This document shows positions 17,760-27,295 of a stretch of DNA of 53,960 bases, one piece after another. The DNA comes from an uncultured beta proteobacterium (lineage in GTDB: Bacteria; Pseudomonadota; Gammaproteobacteria; Burkholderiales; Burkholderiaceae_C), in contig CAIPGC010000266.1 in assembly GCA_903864505.1 (NCBI GenBank), positions 1 to 53,960 of the forward strand. Direction: 5' to 3'. The translations under genes were made by a program, and so were the position numbers. Under the pieces are notes generated by a model. The model saw only the letters and a program-made list of their open reading frames with translations. It was not told the origin of the DNA and did no database searches. Every line of letters starts with the position of its first letter. The first letter of the stretch is position 1.

Positions 17760-18446
17760 CTACTTAAACAGCTCAAGTATGCGCCATCCGCGCTCGGTAG
17801 CAAGTGCGCGCAAACGCGGGTCAGGGTTGGTTGCCACTGCAACGTTGGCCTTCTCCAGCAACGGCAAGTCGTTGATGGAGTCCGAGTAGAAGGTGGTGTG
17901 AACCGTGTCCCAGTCCCATCCGCGTGAGCGCAGCCACTGCTGAACCCGTGTCACCTTGCCCTCACGGAAGGACGGGACGCCTTCAATCGCGCCGGTGATC
18001 CAGCCCGAACCCCCTTGCGTGCAGTCGCGCTCGAGTTCCACCGCGATCAGTTCGGACACGCCAAAGGCGGTGGCTATGGGTCGGGTCACAAACTCGTTCG
18101 TGGCGGTCACAATCACCACCATATCGCCTGCCAGGCGATGCTGCTCCAACAGCGCGGATGCTTCGGGTCTTATGGATTTTTGCACCACAGACCCCATGAA
18201 GTCTGCGTGGGCAGCTATCGAATTCGCAGCACCAGCGCGAACGATCGCGGCGGTGGCAAAACGAACATAAGCATGCACGTTGAGCTCGCCGGCCTTGTAT
18301 TGCTCGTAGAAATGGTCGTTACCGCGCTTGAACTCGACCGGTTCCACCCAGCCCCGCGCAATCATGAACTCGCCCCATGCGTAATCTGAATCGATGGGCA
18401 ACAGCGTGTTGTCCAAATCAAATAAAGCGATTTTAGGAAGACTCAA
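17760..18446 (-). CDS. HAD-superfamily hydrolase, SerB-like (HAD-IB)
   Basis: A 228-residue phosphatase-type protein. Motif I is FDLDNTLLP near the N-terminus with the nucleophile Asp, motif II is VIVTATNEFVTRP, and motif IV is YSDSINDLPLLEKA with two metal-binding aspartates. The helical cap between motifs I and II fits the HAD-IB group, which includes phosphoserine phosphatase and related small-molecule phosphatases. Its ATG overlaps the hda stop by four bases (ATGA). The gene is regularly found beside hda and pcnB in betaproteobacteria; the substrate is not determined. Confidence 0.9.
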   Translation of the reverse strand: MSLPKIALFDLDNTLLPIDSDYAWGEFMIARGWVEPVEFKRGNDHFYEQYKAGELNVHAYVRFATAAIVRAGAANSIAAHADFMGSVVQKSIRPEASALLEQHRLAGDMVVIVTATNEFVTRPIATAFGVSELIAVELERDCTQGGSGWITGAIEGVPSFREGKVTRVQQWLRSRGWDWDTVHTTFYSDSINDLPLLEKANVAVATNPDPRLRALATERGWRILELFK

Positions 18447-19123
18447 GTGTTCTCCATCATGGATCTGATCAGCGGAATCGTGATGGCGCGTTTGGTCTGC
18501 AGGGCGTAGCCGTCGAGCGACTCCAGCAGTTCCATCAGACTGCCCAGGTCGCGACTGAAGCGGGTGAGCATGAAGTCAATGACTTCGTCGCCCAGGAACA
18601 CTCCCCGGTCATCGGCCGCCTGGCGCAGTACCGCACGTCGCTCGGGTTCACTTAAAGGCATGAGGCGAAAAACATGACCCCATCCCAGACGGGATCGCAG
18701 ATCATCACGCAGTTTGAGGTCTACCGGAGCAAGCTCTCCCGCCGCCAGCACCGGGCGCTGCAGGGTTTGGGCGTTGACAAACCAGTTGAACGCCGTGTGC
18801 TGCTGGGCGCTGGTGTACAGATCTACGTCGTCGAGTAATACGGCCGCCCAGGACTCATTGAACTCACCCTCGTCATGCAACGATGCATCCAGCCAACCCA
18901 CCCGCGCACCCTGCTCGCGCAAGGCCTCACGCGCGCCCTTGAGCAGGTGGCTCTTTCCGCACCCGACGGGGCCCCAATAATAGGTTGGCAAGGGAGACCG
19001 CGTTGACGAATTTCCCCCCAGCCAGAGGACAAGATGTTCCAGCGCCGCCTGGTTCGGACCAGGACAAAAATTGGCGATCGTCGGTCCCGCCGAGAGACCG
19101 ATATCGAGCACAATTTGTTTCAT
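18443..19123 (-). CDS. hda: DnaA regulatory inactivator Hda
   Basis: A 226-residue AAA+ protein homologous to the ATPase core of DnaA without the DNA-binding domain. With the sliding clamp it stimulates ATP hydrolysis on DnaA and prevents re-initiation of replication. The Walker A motif reads WGPVGCGKSHLL, Walker B AVLLDDVDLY, and an arginine-finger segment occurs in DLRSRLGWGHVFRL. The N-terminal MKQIVLDIGLS fits a clamp-binding peptide. The ATG at 19123 was chosen because it puts this peptide at the N-terminus; longer starts read into the transporter gene. It is translationally coupled to the HAD gene. Confidence 0.92.
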   Translation of the reverse strand: MKQIVLDIGLSAGPTIANFCPGPNQAALEHLVLWLGGNSSTRSPLPTYYWGPVGCGKSHLLKGAREALREQGARVGWLDASLHDEGEFNESWAAVLLDDVDLYTSAQQHTAFNWFVNAQTLQRPVLAAGELAPVDLKLRDDLRSRLGWGHVFRLMPLSEPERRAVLRQAADDRGVFLGDEVIDFMLTRFSRDLGSLMELLESLDGYALQTKRAITIPLIRSMMENT

Positions 19124-19133
19124 CCCAATTGCC

Positions 19134-20216
19134 TCATGCCTGGTACAGGCGACTGGCCAGATAACGCGCCCTGAGCCGACGAATCGCAACCAACAGTACT
19201 GCACTTACGGGAAGCGCAATCAACACTCCCACAAATCCAAACATCTGACCGAATGCCAACAACGCAAAAATCACTGCCAGAGGGTGCAGGCCAATTCGCT
19301 CTCCCACCAGACGCGGAGTCAAAATGAAACTCTCCACCACCTGACCCAGCCCATACACCACCGCCACCATGGCAACGGCCTGCCCCGCTCCCCCCGAAGC
19401 AGAAAATTGCAGCAAGCCGGCCAGGGTCGCAAGCAGCAAGCCCAGGCCGTACCCCACATAGGGCACAAATACAGCCAACCCCGTGAACACGCCAATGGGC
19501 ATTGCCAGGTCCAGGCCGAACAAAGCCAGACCGGTACTGTAGAAAACTGCCAACAGCACCATAACGAGCAATTGCCCGCGCAGGTACTGCCCCAGCACCC
19601 AGTCCGCCTCATGCAGGAAGCCCAACGCCCATTCACGCAGACGCGGTGGAATGAGCTGGTGCACCTGGGAGACAAAGTGGTCCCAGTCCATTAAAAGATA
19701 GAACAGCACCACGGGAATCAGCACGGCGTTGCCCACTACCGCCATCGCCACACTTCCACCGAGTTTTAGGGATGCCATGATCGAGCCAAATGCATCCTCA
19801 ACATTGGCACTGAAATACTTGACCACGAACGATTTGAGGCTACCCCCATCGAGCGAAACATGGATACCCCACTGATTGAGGAGGGGTGCTAGAGCGCGGT
19901 TGATGCTTTCCATCACAACCGGCAGTTGATCCCGCATCAGGGGCAATTCCTTGGCCAGAATGGGCACGATGAGAAAGAGGATTCCTAGCAAAGCAACGAC
20001 ACATAGCAATTCCACCAGCACCACCGCAAGCAGGCGGGGAATGCGGCCACGCCCCAGACCGTCGATCCAGTCGACCAGCGGCGTGAGGGCGTAGGCCAGC
20101 ACCGCAGCCACCACAAAGGGCGCCAGCACCGGAGATAGCAACCACAGAAGCACTGCGAGCAGCGCCGCAATCAGGCTCCAGGCGACTAAAGTTTTTTGAG
20201 TGGCGGTGAATTGCAT
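19134..20216 (-). CDS. AI-2E family transporter (PerM/YdiK type)
   Basis: A 360-residue inner-membrane protein with about eight spans, including paired helices at the N-terminus (SLIAALLAVLLWLLSPVLAPFVVAAVLAYALTP region), a soluble stretch of about 100 residues with GSLKSFVVKYFSAN, and C-terminal spans containing PRLVGERIGLHPLAVIFALLAFG, a family hallmark. Members are variously linked to autoinducer export, Na+/H+ exchange or unknown substrates, so the specific role is open. The inner ATG at 20216 was preferred to one at 20255. It starts the hda-HAD-pcnB-folK run and is divergent from purM across about 80 bases. Confidence 0.88.
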   Translation of the reverse strand: MQFTATQKTLVAWSLIAALLAVLLWLLSPVLAPFVVAAVLAYALTPLVDWIDGLGRGRIPRLLAVVLVELLCVVALLGILFLIVPILAKELPLMRDQLPVVMESINRALAPLLNQWGIHVSLDGGSLKSFVVKYFSANVEDAFGSIMASLKLGGSVAMAVVGNAVLIPVVLFYLLMDWDHFVSQVHQLIPPRLREWALGFLHEADWVLGQYLRGQLLVMVLLAVFYSTGLALFGLDLAMPIGVFTGLAVFVPYVGYGLGLLLATLAGLLQFSASGGAGQAVAMVAVVYGLGQVVESFILTPRLVGERIGLHPLAVIFALLAFGQMFGFVGVLIALPVSAVLLVAIRRLRARYLASRLYQA

Positions 20217-20295
20217 CAAACAAGGCGCGGGGACGAACCCGTAGAATCTGGGCAAATTCTATAGGCCAGCGCCCATGCTGCCGCATGCATTGCAA

Positions 20296-21339
20296 ATGAA
20301 CCCATCCAACACCACTTCTCCCCTGTCCTATAAAGACGCTGGCGTCGATATTGATGCCGGCGATGCTCTGGTCGAGCGTATCAAACCCCTCGCCAGGAAG
20401 ACCATGCGCGAGGGCGTGCTGGCCGGCATTGGCGGATTTGGCGCGCTGTTTGAAGTACCCAAGCGCTACAAGGAACCGGTGCTGGTGAGCGGCACCGACG
20501 GCGTGGGCACCAAGCTTAAGCTGGCATTTGAGTGGAACATGCACGACACCGTGGGCATCGACCTGGTCGCCATGAGTGTCAACGACGTGCTGGTACAAGG
20601 CGCAGAGCCCCTATTCTTTCTGGACTACTTTGCCTGCGGTAAGCTCGATGTGGATACTGCTGCTGCCGTGGTGGGCGGGATTGCCAAGGGTTGCGAGCTT
20701 TCGGGCTGTGCCCTGATTGGAGGAGAAACCGCGGAAATGCCTGGCATGTACCCGGCGGGCGAGTATGACCTGGCGGGCTTTGCCGTCGGCGCCGTGGAAA
20801 AATCCAAAATTCTGACCGGCGCCGACGTGAAGTCTGGCGACGTGGTGTTGGGACTGGCCTCCAGCGGCGTGCACTCCAACGGCTTCAGTCTGGTGCGCAA
20901 GTGCATCGAGCGTGCCGGTAACGAACTGCCCAGCACTTTGGACGGAAAGACATTCCGTTCTGCAGTGATGGAACCCACTCGCCTGTACGTACAGAGTGTG
21001 TTGGCGGCACTCGCAGCGCACCCGATCAAGGCGCTGGCCCACATTACAGGAGGGGGCTTGCTGGAAAACATTCCCCGCGTGCTGCCTGACGGCATGGCTG
21101 CACACCTGAAGAAAGGCAGTTGGCCCCAGAGCGAACTGTTTGCGTGGCTGCAAGAAACGGCGCGTATTGACGACATCGAAATGAACCGCACTTTCAATAA
21201 CGGCATTGGCATGGTCGTAGTGGTAGATGCTGCCCAGGCACAGGACTGCGCCGCCACGCTGCGTGCATCGGGCGAGACGGTGTACACGATCGGAACCATC
21301 GCTGCACGTGGTGACTCGGCTGCCGTAGTCGTCGCCTGA
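20296..21339 (+). CDS. purM: Phosphoribosylformylglycinamidine cyclo-ligase (AIR synthetase)
   Basis: A 347-residue enzyme that closes the imidazole ring of AIR from FGAM with ATP in purine synthesis. Characteristic segments are [21 protein letters not shown], the glycine-rich [36 protein letters not shown]-like [23 protein letters not shown] and [16 protein letters not shown]. The length is normal. The ATG at 20296 lies closest to the conserved start; one at 20275 would add seven residues. It is divergent from the AI-2E-type gene; the short gap contains TAGAAT and TATAGG words that could be -10 boxes but no convincing -35 partner. Confidence 0.96.
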   Translation: MNPSNTTSPLSYKDAGVDIDAGDALVERIKPLARKTMREGVLAGIGGFGALFEVPKRYKEPVLVSGTDGVGTKLKLAFEWNMHDTVGIDLVAMSVNDVLVQGAEPLFFLDYFACGKLDVDTAAAVVGGIAKGCELSGCALIGGETAEMPGMYPAGEYDLAGFAVGAVEKSKILTGADVKSGDVVLGLASSGVHSNGFSLVRKCIERAGNELPSTLDGKTFRSAVMEPTRLYVQSVLAALAAHPIKALAHITGGGLLENIPRVLPDGMAAHLKKGSWPQSELFAWLQETARIDDIEMNRTFNNGIGMVVVVDAAQAQDCAATLRASGETVYTIGTIAARGDSAAVVVA

Positions 21340-21350
21340 TCCGTCGCAGT

Positions 21351-22196
21351 CTAGAACCGCCTTAGCGCATCCACCCGGTTGGCGATTGCGTCCAGGTCCA
21401 GACGCTCGTCGGCATGCACCAGGTAGCATTCAAGGTCGGCCAGGGCCTGTTCCGTATGCCCCAGTTCCGCATGCGCCAGACCTCGATCACGATACTCCAA
21501 CCAGGCCTCTGGCATCAAGACAACGAGACGCTCCTGCACAGCCAATAGCCGCACCCAGTCCCGCTGCGTCCGGTGCACCTCCTTGAGGTTATGCAACATG
21601 CGGGCGATGATGTCGCGTGGTGATGCCGATTGAAGGTACAGCCCAAGCGGCACTTCAAGCTCATCCACCAAGCCCTTGCGTTGACGATAGGGTTCCAGTC
21701 GCTCTGCCAGTTCATCACGGCTCAAGGAGCGCCCATCGACTGGGTCAATGACCACCTGCCCGACGGAAAGGTTGACCTTGACCATGAAATGCCCGGGAAA
21801 GCTGACACCCCGCACCGACAGCCCCAGACCCTGCGCCAGTTCCATCCACAGCACCGCCAATGAAATGGGAATTCCCCTGCGTGTGCGTAACAGCACGTTC
21901 ATGAAACTGTTGCCGGGATCGTAAAAGTCATTGACGTTGCCGGCAAAGCTCAGGTCCTCATAGAAGATGCGATTGAAAATACGCAGCTTTTGCAGTGGCA
22001 TCGCATCCGACGGAATGCGCCTACGTATACGCGCAAGCAGCTGATCCACCTCGCCCAGCACCGACTGCACATCCAGTTCGGGATACTCGTCCTGAGCCAG
22101 ACTCGCCGCCGCCTCAAACAAGGCGAAATCACCATCACTTTGCACCAGTGCGGCAAAGTAATCCAGCGGCGTTGGGACGACAAAGGAAAGTGTCAT
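21351..22196 (-). CDS. SirB1 family protein (transglutaminase-like plus TPR)
   Basis: A 281-residue protein of the SirB1/YchA family. The N-terminal part contains IFYEDLSFAGNVNDFYDPGNSF and the segment RRGIPISLAVLWMELAQGLGL followed by GVSFPGHFMVKV, typical of the transglutaminase-like core; the usual catalytic cysteine position is occupied by a hydrophobic residue, as in the family. The C-terminal third forms two TPR-like helix pairs (LGHTEQALADLECYL). Its molecular role is not established. The gene converges on purM with 11 bases between stops and lies 22 bases downstream of murJ on the same strand. Confidence 0.85.
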   Translation of the reverse strand: MTLSFVVPTPLDYFAALVQSDGDFALFEAAASLAQDEYPELDVQSVLGEVDQLLARIRRRIPSDAMPLQKLRIFNRIFYEDLSFAGNVNDFYDPGNSFMNVLLRTRRGIPISLAVLWMELAQGLGLSVRGVSFPGHFMVKVNLSVGQVVIDPVDGRSLSRDELAERLEPYRQRKGLVDELEVPLGLYLQSASPRDIIARMLHNLKEVHRTQRDWVRLLAVQERLVVLMPEAWLEYRDRGLAHAELGHTEQALADLECYLVHADERLDLDAIANRVDALRRF

Positions 22197-22218
22197 TGCA
22201 ATCCCACCGACGGCTCGC

Positions 22219-23784
22219 TCAGCGCCGCAGAAACTGTCGCAAATTCAGGCCGGCCGCCCACGCCGACCCCATGTAAACCACAGCAGCTCCGCCAAGCACC
22301 AGGGCCAGCAACCCAATGCGCTTGAGACCTTCGCCGCGCATGGCAATCCAGTCAAAACTTTGCGCCGCCCACATAAGGTAGACCACCAGCAGTGCACTTG
22401 CGGCAATTATCTGCAACGAAAATACGCCCCACCCAGCCTGCGGACGGTAGCTCTTGCGCCGCAACAACCCCGCGAGCAACCAGACGGCGTTAATCAGTGC
22501 ACCAATGCCGATGGACAGCGACAGTCCAGCATGGCGAAACAGCGGCACCAGGGCCAGATTGAGCAACTGCGTTATCACCAGTACCACCACCGCAATGCGC
22601 ACCGGCGTGCGGATGTCGTGACTGGCATAGTAGCCCGGTGCCAGCACCTTGATGGCCACAATGCCGACCAGACCCGAACCCCACCCCATCAAGGCGACGG
22701 TGGTTTGCTGCACGTCGTTGGCGGAGAAGGCGCCGTAGTGGTAGAGCACCGCAACCAGCGGCCGGGCAAACACCAGGAGCGCCACGGCACAGGGCACCGA
22801 CAGCAAAACCACAATTCGCAAGCCCCAGTCCAGCATGCCCGAATAGCGCTCGGGGTCACCCGCAGCACGTGCAGCGGCCAGTTGCGGCATCAACACCACC
22901 CCCAGCGCGACGCCAAGCATTGCGGTGGGAAATTCCATCAGACGATCGGCGTAGGTGAGCCAGCTCACACTGCCAGGCGGCAGATGCGAAGCAATCTGTG
23001 TATTGATCAGCAGTGAGATTTGTGCCACGCTGACGCCCAGCAAAGCCGGCAACATCAACCTGGCAATGCTGCGGGTGGCGGGATCATTCCATGCGGACCG
23101 AACCCCGTGCCAGTTGAACGACACCCGCGGCAGCAGGCCCAAGCGCAACAGCGCTGGCACCTGCATACCCAGTTGCAGCGCCCCGCCCACCATCACGCCC
23201 ACACCCATCGCATAAATTGGCTCAATCCCCTGCCCTTTGAACACCGGCGCCAACAACCAGGCAGCGCTAATCATGGCGACGTTGAGCAGCACGGGTGTGG
23301 CGGCCGGTACGGCGAAACGCTTCCAGGTATTGAGTACCCCGGATGCAAGCGCCACCATGGACATGAAGCCAATATAGGGAAACATGAACCGGGTCATGAA
23401 CACCGCCGCCTCGTACCCGCGTGGATCCTGCTTGAGGCCACTGGCCATGGCCCAGACCAACCAGGGGGCAAGCACCACGCCAGCCACACAGGTCACCACC
23501 AGCGTCCACGCCAGAACCGTTGCCACCCGGTCTATCAGCAGCTTGGTTACTTCCTCGCCATGACGCGCCTGGCTGGCTGCCAGCGAGGGCACAAACGCCT
23601 GGCTAAAGGCACCTTCGGCAAACAGACGGCGGAACAGATTCGGAATGCGAAACGCCACATTGAAGGCATCGGTCATCGCGCTGGCCCCAAAAGTGGAGGC
23701 AACCAGCAGTTCCCGCACCAAACCCGTGATGCGGGATACAAGAGTCCACAGGGAGACCGTTGAGGCGGATTTAAGGAGGCTCAC
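22219..23784 (-). CDS. murJ: Lipid II flippase MurJ
   Basis: A 521-residue membrane protein with about 14 spans that flips lipid II across the inner membrane for peptidoglycan synthesis. The N-terminus ([23 protein letters not shown]) and the segment [30 protein letters not shown] are strong hallmarks, carrying arginines that line the central cavity. The GTG at 23784 was chosen, with AAGGAGG (23771-23778 region on the minus strand context) just before it on the transcript side being weak; an upstream ATG at 23838 would add 18 residues that do not fit the family and would cross the rpsT promoter region. It is divergent from rpsT. Confidence 0.93.
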   Translation of the reverse strand: MSLLKSASTVSLWTLVSRITGLVRELLVASTFGASAMTDAFNVAFRIPNLFRRLFAEGAFSQAFVPSLAASQARHGEEVTKLLIDRVATVLAWTLVVTCVAGVVLAPWLVWAMASGLKQDPRGYEAAVFMTRFMFPYIGFMSMVALASGVLNTWKRFAVPAATPVLLNVAMISAAWLLAPVFKGQGIEPIYAMGVGVMVGGALQLGMQVPALLRLGLLPRVSFNWHGVRSAWNDPATRSIARLMLPALLGVSVAQISLLINTQIASHLPPGSVSWLTYADRLMEFPTAMLGVALGVVLMPQLAAARAAGDPERYSGMLDWGLRIVVLLSVPCAVALLVFARPLVAVLYHYGAFSANDVQQTTVALMGWGSGLVGIVAIKVLAPGYYASHDIRTPVRIAVVVLVITQLLNLALVPLFRHAGLSLSIGIGALINAVWLLAGLLRRKSYRPQAGWGVFSLQIIAASALLVVYLMWAAQSFDWIAMRGEGLKRIGLLALVLGGAAVVYMGSAWAAGLNLRQFLRR

Positions 23785-23798
23785 GGCTGAAGTGTAGC

Positions 23799-23807
23799 TG
23801 TTACAAT
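23799..23807 (+). promoter_or_regulatory. Extended -10 promoter candidate for rpsT
   Basis: TGT followed by TACAAT gives an extended -10 element (TGnTACAAT) 45 bases before the rpsT ATG. No good -35 hexamer is seen at the right distance, which fits an extended -10 promoter. It lies just behind the divergent murJ start. Confidence 0.45.
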
Positions 23808-23852
23808 GCTCGGCTTTGCTGGCAACATCCTCAGACACAAGGAATTACTACT

Positions 23853-24152
23853 ATGGCATCTGGAAAACCCAAGAAAAAGAACCCGCGCCTGGCGTCGGGC
23901 CGTAAACGCGTCCGTCAGGACGTCAAAATCAATGCAGCCAACACTTCCCTGCGCTCCAAGTACCGCACTGCGGTAAAGAACGTCGAGAAGGCGGTTCTGG
24001 CTGGCGACAAGACCAAAGCCGCTGAGGCTTTTGGCAAGATGCAGGCGGTGGTCGACACCGTGGCCGACAAGGGCATCTTCCACAAGAACAAGGCCGCCCG
24101 CGACAAGAGTCGTCTGGCCACCAAGGTGAAAACCTTGGCACTCGCCGCCTAA
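23853..24152 (+). CDS. rpsT: 30S ribosomal protein S20
   Basis: A 99-residue, lysine- and arginine-rich protein that binds 16S rRNA in the small subunit. The N-terminal [22 protein letters not shown] and helices with [19 protein letters not shown] and the C-terminal [16 protein letters not shown] are typical of betaproteobacterial S20. Length is normal to slightly long. It stands alone with its own promoter and is followed by a strong terminator. Confidence 0.97.
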   Translation: MASGKPKKKNPRLASGRKRVRQDVKINAANTSLRSKYRTAVKNVEKAVLAGDKTKAAEAFGKMQAVVDTVADKGIFHKNKAARDKSRLATKVKTLALAA

Positions 24153-24219
24153 ATTTTTAGGCAAAACAGCACGAATCCTGCCCGCAGGGTTCGCCGTTTG
24201 CACCGGGTGCGCTGTCAGC

Positions 24220-24258
24220 AAAGCAAAAAAGCCGTTCAATGAACGGCTTTTTTGCTTT
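24220..24258. terminator. Strong bidirectional Rho-independent terminator after rpsT
   Basis: A perfect inverted repeat with 18-base arms (24220-24237 and 24241-24258) and a three-base loop AAT. The stem core GCCGTTC/GAACGGC is followed by TTTTTT on both strands, so it can end rpsT transcription and, in the other direction, transcription of the convergent DUF3579 gene. Confidence 0.92.
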
Positions 24259-24275
24259 GTGCAACCGGGGAAATT

Positions 24276-24638
24276 TCAGTGGCTTGGACCGAAGTGCAGG
24301 TCCGGACGCGTCTCACTGACCTGCAGTTCGTTGTCAACCGCGAAATTGACACAAAAGTCCCAGGCCATGACTTCGTAATCGCGCAGTTCACTGCTGACGA
24401 CGACACACTTGACCTTACCGATCACGGTCGGCACGCACCACGGGGAATAGCGCAGATGGCTGCCGGGTTGCGGACCGCCGGGCCGAAACTGACTCATCAC
24501 GCCGGCGAGTCGCTCCGCCCAGTCGCTGGGCCGGAAGAGCTTGCCTTGCCGGGTCAAACCCAGAATAAAAATTTCTTTCGAATTGTTGGGAACCATCGGG
24601 GTGAATTTTATCCGAGACACTTTGCGGTTCGCTGACAT
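24276..24638 (-). CDS. DUF3579 domain-containing protein
   Basis: A protein of about 120 residues carrying the DUF3579 signature: IFILGLTRQGKLFRPSDWAERLAGVMSQF, then RYSPWCVPTVIGKVKCVVV and VMAWDFCVNFAVDNELQV. Members are short conserved betaproteobacterial proteins of unknown function, commonly next to argD/argF. The start is not decided by a ribosome site; ATGs at 24638 and 24596 are both possible, the former chosen. It is convergent with rpsT and divergent from argD. Confidence 0.85.
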   Translation of the reverse strand: MSANRKVSRIKFTPMVPNNSKEIFILGLTRQGKLFRPSDWAERLAGVMSQFRPGGPQPGSHLRYSPWCVPTVIGKVKCVVVSSELRDYEVMAWDFCVNFAVDNELQVSETRPDLHFGPSH

Positions 24639-24769
24639 CAAGACCGTGGCGCAAGCGTGCATGCGACGGCAGCCGACTCCAAAGGCACTAAAATCACCGT
24701 TCAATGGCCCAACCTGCTTATGCAATCGTTGGGCCGCCTTGTTTTGGAGTCATTTTCGGAGCCCGTCGC

Positions 24770-25990
24770 ATGACCACCGTTACGCCCACTGTCGCACCCA
24801 CCTCACCCCACGTAATGCCCACCTACGGGCGACTACCGATTGCACTGTCGCATGGCCAGGGGTGCAACGTATGGGACATTGAAGGTCGGCAGTACCTGGA
24901 TGCGCTCGGTGGTATTGCCGTCAACACGCTCGGGCACAACCACCCTCAATTGGTGGCGGCCCTGCAAGACCAGGTGACCAAGCTGATCCACACATCCAAC
25001 TACTACCACATCCCCTTGCAGGAAGAGTTGGCGAAGCTGCTGGTGGAGCGCTCCGGCATGACCAATGTGTTCTTCTGCTCCACCGGACTCGAGGCGAACG
25101 AAGCGGCACTCAAACTGGCGCGCAAATTCGGACACGACAAGGGCATTGATCGACCTGAAATTGTGGTCTATGAAAAGGCCTTCCATGGCCGCTCCATTGC
25201 CACCCTGAGCGCGACGGGAAACCCGAAAGTGCAAGCTGGATTTGGCCCGTTGGTTGAGGGGTTCATCCGCGTGCCCATCAACAACATTGCGGCATTGAAG
25301 GCAGCCACCGAAGGCAATTCCAATGTGGTGGCGGTATTTTTTGAAGCCATCCAGGGCGAAGGTGGAATCCATCCCATGCACCTGGATTACCTGCGGGACG
25401 TGCGCGCCTTATGCGACGCCAACGACTGGCTGATGATGGTCGACGAGGTGCAATGTGGCATGGGGCGCACCGGCAAGTGGTTTGCACACCAATGGGCCGG
25501 CGTTCATCCCGATGTCATGCCACTGGCCAAGGGCCTTGGTTCGGGTGTTCCGGTCGGGGCGGTAGTCGCTGGTCCCAAGGCAGCAGCTATTTTTCAACCC
25601 GGCAACCACGGCAGCACCTTTGGTGGCAACCCACTGGCCATGCGTGCCGGGGTAGAAACCATCCGCATCATGGAGGCACAGGACCTGCTGGCAAACGCCA
25701 CGAGCGTAGGCGCACACCTGAAGACCGGATTGCAAAAGGCACTGGCAGCCGAACTGGCCAGCGGCGCTGTCAAGGAAATCCGAGGCCAGGGCCTGATGCT
25801 GGGCATAGAGTTGTCCAAGCCCTGTACCGTACTAACGCAGCAGTGTGTCGACCACGGACTGCTGATCAGCGTCACGGCCGAGACTGTCATCCGCTTGGTC
25901 CCTCCCCTCATCCTCACCGCTGCGCAGGCCGATCAGATTGTCGTCATTCTCTGCCCCTTGATCACGGCACTGCTTAAGGAAACCGCATGA
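24770..25990 (+). CDS. argD: Acetylornithine/succinyldiaminopimelate aminotransferase
   Basis: A 406-residue PLP enzyme that makes N-acetylornithine from the semialdehyde in arginine synthesis. The class III aminotransferase features are present: GCNVWDIEGRQYLDALGGIAVNTLGH, the cofactor-site CSTGLEANEAALKLAR, the LMMVDEVQCGMGRTG segment with the pyridine-binding Asp, and the Schiff-base lysine in PLAKGLGSGVPVG. The ATG at 24770 has GGAG eight bases upstream; one at 24704 would add 22 unfitting residues. Its stop overlaps the argF start (ATGA), so the two are translationally coupled. Confidence 0.94.
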   Translation: MTTVTPTVAPTSPHVMPTYGRLPIALSHGQGCNVWDIEGRQYLDALGGIAVNTLGHNHPQLVAALQDQVTKLIHTSNYYHIPLQEELAKLLVERSGMTNVFFCSTGLEANEAALKLARKFGHDKGIDRPEIVVYEKAFHGRSIATLSATGNPKVQAGFGPLVEGFIRVPINNIAALKAATEGNSNVVAVFFEAIQGEGGIHPMHLDYLRDVRALCDANDWLMMVDEVQCGMGRTGKWFAHQWAGVHPDVMPLAKGLGSGVPVGAVVAGPKAAAIFQPGNHGSTFGGNPLAMRAGVETIRIMEAQDLLANATSVGAHLKTGLQKALAAELASGAVKEIRGQGLMLGIELSKPCTVLTQQCVDHGLLISVTAETVIRLVPPLILTAAQADQIVVILCPLITALLKETA

Positions 25991-26961
25991 GCCCGAGCCA
26001 GCAAGCCCTGTTCAGCACCTTACCCCAAGGCGCACCTCCCGTGCGACATTACCTGCAGTTTGCCGACTTCAGCACCGACGAGTACCACTATCTGCTGGAG
26101 CGCACCGCGTTCATCAAGAACAAGTTCAAGACCTTTGTTCGCCACCAACCGCTGGTGGACCGCACACTGGCGATGATTTTTGAGAAAGCCTCGACCCGCA
26201 CCCGCGTCAGCTTCGAAGCCGGCATGTACCAGCTCGGTGGCAGTGTGGTGCACCTGACCACCGGCGACAGCCAGCTTGGTCGCGCTGAGCCGATCGAAGA
26301 CTCGGCACGGGTCATCAGCCGCATGACGGACCTCGTGATGATCCGCACCTACGAGCAAACCAAGATCGAGCGCTTTGCGGCGCACTCGCGCGTTCCGGTC
26401 ATCAATGGTCTGACCAACGAGTTTCATCCCTGCCAAATTTTGGCCGACATCTTTACCTACATCGAACACCGCGGCCCCATTTGCGGCAAAACAGTGGCAT
26501 GGGTGGGCGACGGCAACAACATGGCCAACACCTGGCTGCAGGCAGCCGCACTGTTGGGCTTTCATTTGCGCGTGAGTACCCCCAGCGGCTACGAAGTGAA
26601 TGAGAAAACAGCCGCAGCCCCGCGCCAGATGAGCGTAGGAAGCTATAAAACCTATAGTGATCCGTTGGAGGCCTGCACCGGTGCAGACCTCGTCACCACC
26701 GATGTCTGGACCAGCATGGGGTATGAAGCTGAGAACGAAGTGCGGCGCACCGCCTTTGCTGCCTGGTGTGTAAACAGCCGGCTGATGTCGGTTGCCAAAT
26801 CCGATGCCCTGTTCATGCATTGCCTGCCGGCGCACCGTGGCGAAGAAGTCAGCGCAGATGTCATTGACGGACCGCAGTCGGTGGTTTGGGACGAAGCCGA
26901 AAACCGTATGCACGTGCAAAAGGCGCTGATGGAATACCTGCTGCTGGGACGTAAGACCTGA
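25987..26961 (+). CDS. argF: Ornithine carbamoyltransferase
   Basis: A 324-residue cytoplasmic enzyme that joins carbamoyl phosphate and ornithine to citrulline. Carbamoyl-phosphate motif STRTRVSFEAGMYQLGG, the FHPCQ motif, the ornithine-side DVWTSMG and the catalytic HCLPAHRGEEV are all intact. Length is normal. It starts within the argD stop and is followed after 19 bases by the cysteine-cluster gene, so it is probably in one transcript with argD, the cysteine-cluster gene and kynU. Confidence 0.97.
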   Translation: MSPSQQALFSTLPQGAPPVRHYLQFADFSTDEYHYLLERTAFIKNKFKTFVRHQPLVDRTLAMIFEKASTRTRVSFEAGMYQLGGSVVHLTTGDSQLGRAEPIEDSARVISRMTDLVMIRTYEQTKIERFAAHSRVPVINGLTNEFHPCQILADIFTYIEHRGPICGKTVAWVGDGNNMANTWLQAAALLGFHLRVSTPSGYEVNEKTAAAPRQMSVGSYKTYSDPLEACTGADLVTTDVWTSMGYEAENEVRRTAFAAWCVNSRLMSVAKSDALFMHCLPAHRGEEVSADVIDGPQSVVWDEAENRMHVQKALMEYLLLGRKT

Positions 26962-26980
26962 GCGCAGCCGTTGGACTGCC

Positions 26981-27295
26981 ATGACTACCTGCACTTCCTG
27001 CGGTGCCTGCTGCGCCAGCTACCGCGTGGATTTTTCCGTCCACGAAGCCGAGCACTGTGGTGGCCAGGTTCCCGCCGGTTTGACCGAGCAGGTGACCGAC
27101 AGCACCAGTCGCATGCGCGGCACCGACCATGCGGCGCCGCGCTGCGCAGCGCTGAGCGGCAGCGTGGGACGACAGGTAGCTTGCGGCATCTATGAATGGC
27201 GTCCGTCGCCCTGCCACGAACTGCAGGAAGGCTCCGACGCCTGTCAGCGGGCGCGTCGTCGCCACCTCCTGTTCAACGAAAGATCCCTGCCATGA
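26981..27295 (+). CDS. YkgJ-family cysteine cluster protein
   Basis: A 104-residue protein whose cysteines [11 protein letters not shown] near the N-terminus, CAAL and [14 protein letters not shown] match the YkgJ/CxxCxxCC family thought to bind zinc or an iron-sulfur cluster. The tail is rich in arginine. No activity has been assigned. It lies between argF and kynU and its TGA overlaps the kynU ATG. Confidence 0.88.
   Translation: MTTCTSCGACCASYRVDFSVHEAEHCGGQVPAGLTEQVTDSTSRMRGTDHAAPRCAALSGSVGRQVACGIYEWRPSPCHELQEGSDACQRARRRHLLFNERSLP

Noticed and set aside
20217-20295. Promoter or purine riboswitch before purM.
   Set aside because: Only isolated TAGAAT and TATAGG words are present with no -35 partner, and the leader is too short for a known purine riboswitch.
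26020-26994. Long open frame of about 324 residues on the minus strand opposite argF.
   Set aside because: It mirrors argF exactly, its translation is low in recognisable motifs, and argF is certain. It is a frame shadow.
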